Shown: positions 58,577 to 64,000 of the stretch, in pieces | Position numbering within the stretch: position 1 is the stretch's first letter | Layout of the letters: each line of letters starts with the position of its first letter | Origin: Isoperla grammatica | Taxonomy: Eukaryota; Arthropoda; Insecta; Plecoptera; Perlodidae | Length of the DNA stretch: 64,000 nt | Reading direction: 5' to 3' | Assembly (NCBI GenBank): GCA_945910005.1 | Contig: OX246740.1 | Span: forward strand, 59,408,646 to 59,472,645 | Translations under genes and position numbers: made by a program | Notes under the pieces: model-generated | The model's input: the letters and a program-made list of their open reading frames with translations, nothing else | Told to the model about the DNA's origin: nothing | Databases searched by the model: none

Positions 58577-61500
58577 ATGACTACTGTTGAGTACGATTTG
58601 GATACGTCAGGAGGGTTGATGCCTGTAAGTAGCGACTCTACACGCAGCCATCTTTTGTAGCAAAATGGCGTTCATGGGATTCTAAATATTTATAATAATA
58701 GCTTAAATCGTATACATCTTGTTATTGTCTGTATGTCAGACCAATATAATATTATATGTGTGACTCTCATAAATTTATCTTGTTTTATTCAGCAAATCCA
58801 AGCGCTTATAGCTCCTCCAATAAGCGAGGAAGCAGCCAAAGCTAGGCGAAAAGAAAGTAAGGAACAGCACACTTATTACAGGCGCCCAGGAAAAGGACAT
58901 AATCATGACAGTTGCGACTCTTGTGGAGAAGGAGGAGACTTGTTATGCTGTGACAAATGTCCAGCTTCATTTCATCTACATTGCCAGTGAGTCAGTTTAC
59001 ATAATAGGTCTTAAGAGACCCATGTATAAATGTCACTTTCTTCCATGAGGAAGCATAACGAGAGACTGGTCCCTACTAGGCCTATGTAGCCTATCACTGA
59101 CTACGTATATCACGCAATTCTAACGCGCTTGGTATGAAGGCGCCTTGCTTTCAATCGGTAGCCGAGTGAGGAATCTGCTCCGTATATCACGTCAATCTGA
59201 AGCGCCCTTATCTACACCGGCTGCGAATTCAGCCAATCACAACACAGGCTGTGCATCGCGGAGCCGCTTTGATGTGTATATCACTGAAATCAAAGTGAAT
59301 TCTAACCTCCAACTCGCTTGCCCAAGCGAGTTGGTTTGCCGCCGCCTTGAAGTAAATTCGACGTGTATACCACACTCTGCAACCGATTGGAACCAAGGCG
59401 CCTTCATCCCAGGCGCCTTAAACTTGCGTGATATACGTAGTCAATTACCGGCGGAAGAGAACATTTGAGAAGGTCATCCAACAAAAATGATTTAGCCTAT
59501 ATATGCTATTATTTTGTTGGTTGTTCCTAAATGTTTGTAAGCTAGGGCCTACTGGTAAGTCTAGGCCTAGGTCTCTTGTAGAGCTGGCTAGGCCTAGGCT
59601 CTACACACTAGCTGTGGGGTCACATTTAGACAGTGATGAAAAAGGGAATAAGGAATTATTTTCCTATATAGTCAGCAGACTTTAAACTTGTTGTCTTGAA
59701 AACCCTTTCCAGCACCTGCCTGCTGTCGGCTCTAGAATAGGCCAACAATTTGATAAAAAGGGCACTAGGGGGTCTATATGAGGTAGATTGCCTTGTTGGT
59801 TTAAGTAACTTGTTCTTGCATACATAGACCTACATGTGACGACAAAATGACCAGACTACCTTGACAACCTAAATAAGTTTGAACACCCTGCCTAGGTCTT
59901 TTTTCCTGTTTGTCGACTCTGTAGGGCCTAGGCTAGTTAGATTACATAAAGGCCAAGGCAGCTAAGTGGTCCTTGTTGGTAATTTTGTTAAGAAAACTGT
60001 TTCTATTAAAACACAGATTTGACCTAGGGTACCAATAGGCTAGATATTGTATCATCATAATTTGTTGGTTATTAGGCCTAACACAGTGCATAACCGTTGA
60101 ATCATGTCCTTTATTGCCTAATTTCCAAATTTCAGTGATCCACCTTTGGAAGAAGGTGATATTCCAGCCGGCCTGTGGCTCTGCCACTCGTGCAGGTTTG
60201 CTGCTGCAGCTCAGGTTAAGCTGGAGACTGTTGACCTAGTAACTGCTATGGATACAGCAGTGGAGACTTCTGTCACTATAGAAAAAGGTATGAGTTAAAT
60301 AAGAAAGCCAGTTTCTGTTTTGGGATTTTTTCAGGAGTCTACTGAACACTGACATTTAACTTGGCTATCCTATAAGTCAGATTAATTCAAATCATTGCAC
60401 ATGCCTAGCTAGATCACATGATTTCCCAAGTTCTAAAGCTTATTTTTTTTACATTGGTTCTTGTAACGTCAACAACACAAATGTATTATTTAATTTACCA
60501 GGAACTTTATATAATAGGCCTATATACTTTCGTTTTAGTTATTTGATTAGCCCACCATTGTTAAATATATGTGAGAAGTCCATGTGGCGTGTAATTCTTC
60601 CAGCTTCTAGTGTGTCTGAGGAAGATTCCGCTCAGCCAGGAAGTGGGAGAGAGTCGCCGATGATGGAAGAAGATTGGACGGAAGGATACGAGAAGCCTAA
60701 AACGGCAGGCTGCAGTATGGCAATCTTGGTTCAAGCAGCAGCCGCGCTCAACCCAACTCAGTTTGAGCTTCCGCACGAGATGTCTATGAGTGTTCCCTTC
60801 CAGTTCACTGACAAAAGTAAGTGGTGTGAGGCAGGGGTGTGCAGACTGGTTTCTTGGCGGCCTGTGAACACTCCTTGGAGTGTATATATGGGAAAAAGCT
60901 AAAGCAGCAAGAACTAGAATGTAAGTTGACTCTAATGCAGCTTGAATCGGCAAAGAGATTGTGACAAGAAGAATTGTGTGACTGTATCAACGCGTACTGC
61001 AGACACCAGGTGGAAATATTTTATGTTAGTCACATAATTTAAAAACAATTTACAGCCGGTGAAGACGAGCTCTGTGGATAATGGATCGACACTTGACTTC
61101 TGAAATTAGCCTACGTGCACTTACTAAAGGATCACTTCTTGCCTTAACTGAGAAAAAGAAAAGTTGATGTTTGATTTACAATGTCTATATGTATGATATT
61201 GTGATATTTTTCATATTATGAGACTATATCAGTATTCCTTTTACTCATAATATTGTTGTACTTCACGTGCCCGTGTAAGCCAGCATTTTTTTGCTGTTCA
61301 GTGCATTGTTAAACTGTCCATGACAACTATTTGTAAGTGCAAATCAATGTAACTCTGTTGAGTTGTGGTTTGTGTTCTTGTCCAGTCGTCCCCGGCAGCG
61401 CGAAGCACGCGGCCCGACGTAGCTCGACAGGTTGCAAGCGCAAGCCGCACGAGATAGACAACGGTCTGGTGCCGCTTCCCGCCAAGGTCTGCTACGAGTG

Positions 61501-62999
61501 TCGGCGTTCGTGCCGCAAGGCTCCGCTGGTGGCGTGCGATTACTGCAGTCTCCTGTTCCACCTCGACTGTCTGGACCCACCGCTGACGTGCATGCCCGTC
61601 GGCAGGTGGATGTGCCCGAACCATCCGCAGCAGTACATTGTAAGCACACCCTTCACTCTTACAATAACGCATGCCTACGTCGCTTGAGGTGGAGGGTCAT
61701 GCAACGTCAGCACTTGAATACTCTTTTTCATTTACAAACCCCTTCCAATTGTGTTAAATTTAATATTATAATGTGTGTTACATTGAACGAAACTTATAGC
61801 CTATTGTAACATCTGCGTTAAACAACAACATGTAGGCCTACAGTTTTGTACTTCATTGATAGTGGCTGAACAATTATTTGAGATGAGTATCGATTCCAAC
61901 AGCTTACCTGAGAACAGTGTTGAGTCGCCACATTGACCTGAACAGCTTGCCACGTTCACACCCCCCCTCAACGTAGAGTGTATACATTTTTTGTTAAAAC
62001 CCTCCTGCCTAATTCGTTTGGAATGGCAATGTTGTGCCGGAAACTGTACCGATAGTAACATTGCATCCCTTGTTCTTGCAGGATAGCATGATGCTGAAGT
62101 CTGTGAGCGCCACCGAACGGGTGCGTTTGTGGGACACGTATTCGGGACCCATCGACCAGGATGCCATAAAAGTCGAGTTCTTCCGTAAAGCCCATCATAG
62201 AAACCCTCCTTTCCGAGTAAAAGTTAAATATGGCCAGCGGAATAGGCTCAGGGTACGTACTCGTGATATATACTTTTTCCAAACAATGGTAAGTTATGTC
62301 TTAGGCTTATATATTTCCCGGATCAGAAATGTATGCTGAAAATAATATGTATCAACAGCATTTTTGCTATCTAGGTACCTATAAAAAGTAGCACATAAAT
62401 TTCCTATTCTATTATTAATATTTACATAATTTATAGTTTTAGGCACGAAGACTATAGAGAAGATCTTGGTTTGGGCTCGCAAGTCAACCAAAGTGTGACG
62501 TCCCATTGCGTTCACGTGTGTTGCAGGTCCCAGACTCCATAAAACACCAGTACAAGTTCCGGCCGCCCCTCGTCCCGTCTCTACGCGACTACGTGCGGGA
62601 AGAGAACCGCATCAGCAACGCCGCGGAGAGAAGACTGGAAGTACCTGACGTGGAGCCGTGCACGGCCAGCGAGCAAGAGGTGTGGCTGACGTCTCTGGTC
62701 TCGCTGCAGACCAGCATCGCCTGCCACCTCATGAGACAGAAGCTTCCCCCCCCCCCGGACCCCTCCGAGCCGCTCCTCAAACTACCCAAGACCGAGGACG
62801 CCGACACGGTTAAAAGTGACGTTAGGACGTTAAACGGTGTTGTAGACTTCGGGAAAGTTGTGCTGAACGGACCAAAGTCGGTGTTAACTGAAAACGAACA
62901 TGACGGTGTTTTACAAAATGGAATGCTCAAAGGTTACTCGGAAGAAAAGTGTCCAGAAGAAACTAATCTAACCAATACCAGTACAAATGTAAAACAGGG
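58577..62999 (+). CDS. PHF12: PHF12 homologue (double-PHD Sin3/HDAC co-repressor subunit), 5' part, 7 exons
   Basis: Exons: 58577-58624, 58793-58986, 60136-60287, 60604-60816, 61386-61639, 62082-62252, 62527-62999. All are GT-AG and in phase, giving 501 codons plus 2 nt. The N-terminus [25 protein letters not shown] is typical of the family. PHD1 lies at about 57-100 ([20 protein letters not shown], ending CHSC). The block [19 protein letters not shown] corresponds to the segment that contacts Sin3/MRG proteins in vertebrate PHF12. PHD2 lies at about 238-282 ([28 protein letters not shown]). The last exon ends at GG before GTAAGA; reading through gives a stop at 63001-63003. Splicing is favoured because the family is about 1000 residues with a C-terminal FHA region, so later exons should lie right of the window. 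Role (nuclear repressor scaffold) is inferred from homology. Confidence 0.93.
59098..59443. mobile_element. 346-bp MITE in PHF12 intron 2
   Basis: Perfect 20-bp inverted ends, TGACTACGTATATCACGCAA, lie at 59098-59117 and 59424-59443. Internally, ggcgcctt and cgtatatcac/gtgtatatcac motifs recur, and an inner palindrome (ccaactcgcttg/caagcgagttgg) is present. No target duplication was recognised. Confidence 0.8.
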
Positions 63000-63200
63000 G
63001 TAAGATGTGTTATTTATATTGATGTTCTTGCTTTTACATAATTATTATTTAGAGTATATTTGGAAATGTTGTGCTTTTAAGACTAAGGCAAATACTGGCA
63101 CAGGGTTGCAGTGAAACCTCTGTGAGTTTTTTCTACTGAATTCTTACATCAAAGGTGTAATTTTGAGAACAAAACTGTTTGTTTTTGTATGGGAACTGAA

Positions 63201-63945
63201 CAGGGGCGGACTGGGTAATCGGGCGGATAGGGCAGTGCCCGGTGGGCCCTCGGCCCGGTGGGCCCCCAAAATGCTCAAAAAAGGGCCCGAAGGGCCCTTT
63301 TTTGAGCAAAATACGAAATAATATTTAGTGCGCTCTGCTGAATAAAAGGAAGGAGCAAAGGAGTGCAATGGGGCCTCAACAAAAAAACATAACTGGGGGC
63401 CCTTCTCAAAGAGGGCCGGAATTAGGGGCCCATGATATTTTTTCCAAGTTTTACAAAGCAGCGAGTATGTTAGGAGCGGGCGGTGTGACTCATAAGCGCT
63501 CGCCGTCGCAGCGCTCCGCCAGTGCCAGCTCTAACAGGAGCATGCAGCACTCTCATACTATTATGCTTTGCTACGCTCGCTGCTGGCTGGCTTGCGAAGC
63601 GGAGGCCGAGCGCTTAGTTAGTAATATTTTGCTGGAAAAAAATGCTAATGACAATAAGCTGATTGTAGAATTTTTTTTAAATTTTTATCTCTTTTTGTTT
63701 TTAGAATGGCTGATAAACCAAAAAAACCAAACAAACCAACCAAACCAAAAAAACGCCCGAGTGGAAATGACAAAAAGATAGCTTTAGACAAAAAACTCAG
63801 AGCCGAAGCTGCAGCTAAGTCAAAGCCATCCCTACGGGGGGGGGGGGGGGGGGGGGGAGGGGTTGCATACCTACCATCGGGCCCTTGTCCAATGGGGCCC
63901 TCCTAAGTTTTGCCCGGTAGCAATTTTCGCCCCAGTCCGCCCCTG
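63201..63945. mobile_element. 745-bp non-autonomous hAT element after PHF12 exon 7
   Basis: The inverted ends are CAGGGGCGGACTGG, with a perfect 8-bp target duplication GAACTGAA at 63193-63200 and 63946-63953. An acceptor-like tttttag precedes an ATG (63706) opening a lysine-rich reading frame (MADKPKKPNKPTKPKKRPSG) that may be the start of a deleted transposase. A 23-G run lies at 63835-63857. The TIR and target size identify the hAT superfamily. Confidence 0.9.
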
Positions 63946-64000
63946 GAACTGAAACCCTTTGGGCATGGTTAGACAGAGAAACCCAAGTTGCCTGGTTTGC

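Noticed and set aside
61298..61672. 124-codon minus-strand ORF
   Set aside because: Shadow of the PHF12 PHD2 exon on the opposite strand.

Overview
This is a eukaryotic nuclear window: every recognisable gene is split by GT-AG introns, coding exons are GC-rich islands in AT-rich DNA, and mobile elements and minisatellites fill most of the rest. An AA15-family LPMO gene, conserved SART3, NAA25 and PHF12 homologues, and tRNA-headed SINEs point to an arthropod, most likely an insect. Order and species cannot be settled from sequence alone.

Layout. (1) 1-7502, plus strand: the C-terminal 578 codons of SART3 in eight exons, entering the window mid-gene; its third intron holds a short antisense LTR retroelement with almost identical LTRs. 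(2) 10614-12699, minus strand: a complete two-exon gene for a secreted, membrane-anchored AA15 lytic polysaccharide monooxygenase, convergent with SART3. Its signal-peptide exon is the first unit of a 139-bp tandem array running upstream to 14393, and its last coding segment is also tandemly duplicated. (3) 14.4-45.6 kb: a gene-free repeat field with arrays of 43, 54, 92, 27/30, 36, 60, 145, 73, 39/40 and 184 bp, SINEs and MITEs. Its centre is a 10.9-kb block (26999-37918) closed by 18-bp perfect terminal inverted repeats and made largely of satellites. (4) 45919-53999, plus strand: complete NAA25 in 14 exons (970 codons), with a decayed duplicate exon and two intronic transposons. (5) 58577-62999, plus strand: the 5' part of PHF12 in seven exons, leaving the window at the right edge; one of its introns holds a MITE, and a hAT element with a perfect 8-bp target duplication follows the last visible exon.

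The genes are unrelated in pathway: spliceosomal snRNP recycling (SART3), polysaccharide oxidation (LPMO), co-translational N-terminal acetylation (NAA25) and Sin3/HDAC-type chromatin repression (PHF12). Nothing suggests shared regulation. The unusual biology lies in the repeats: satellite arrays arising inside a TIR-bounded element, and a coding exon with start codon and signal peptide amplified as a minisatellite. All family calls are by reading motifs; no database search was possible.
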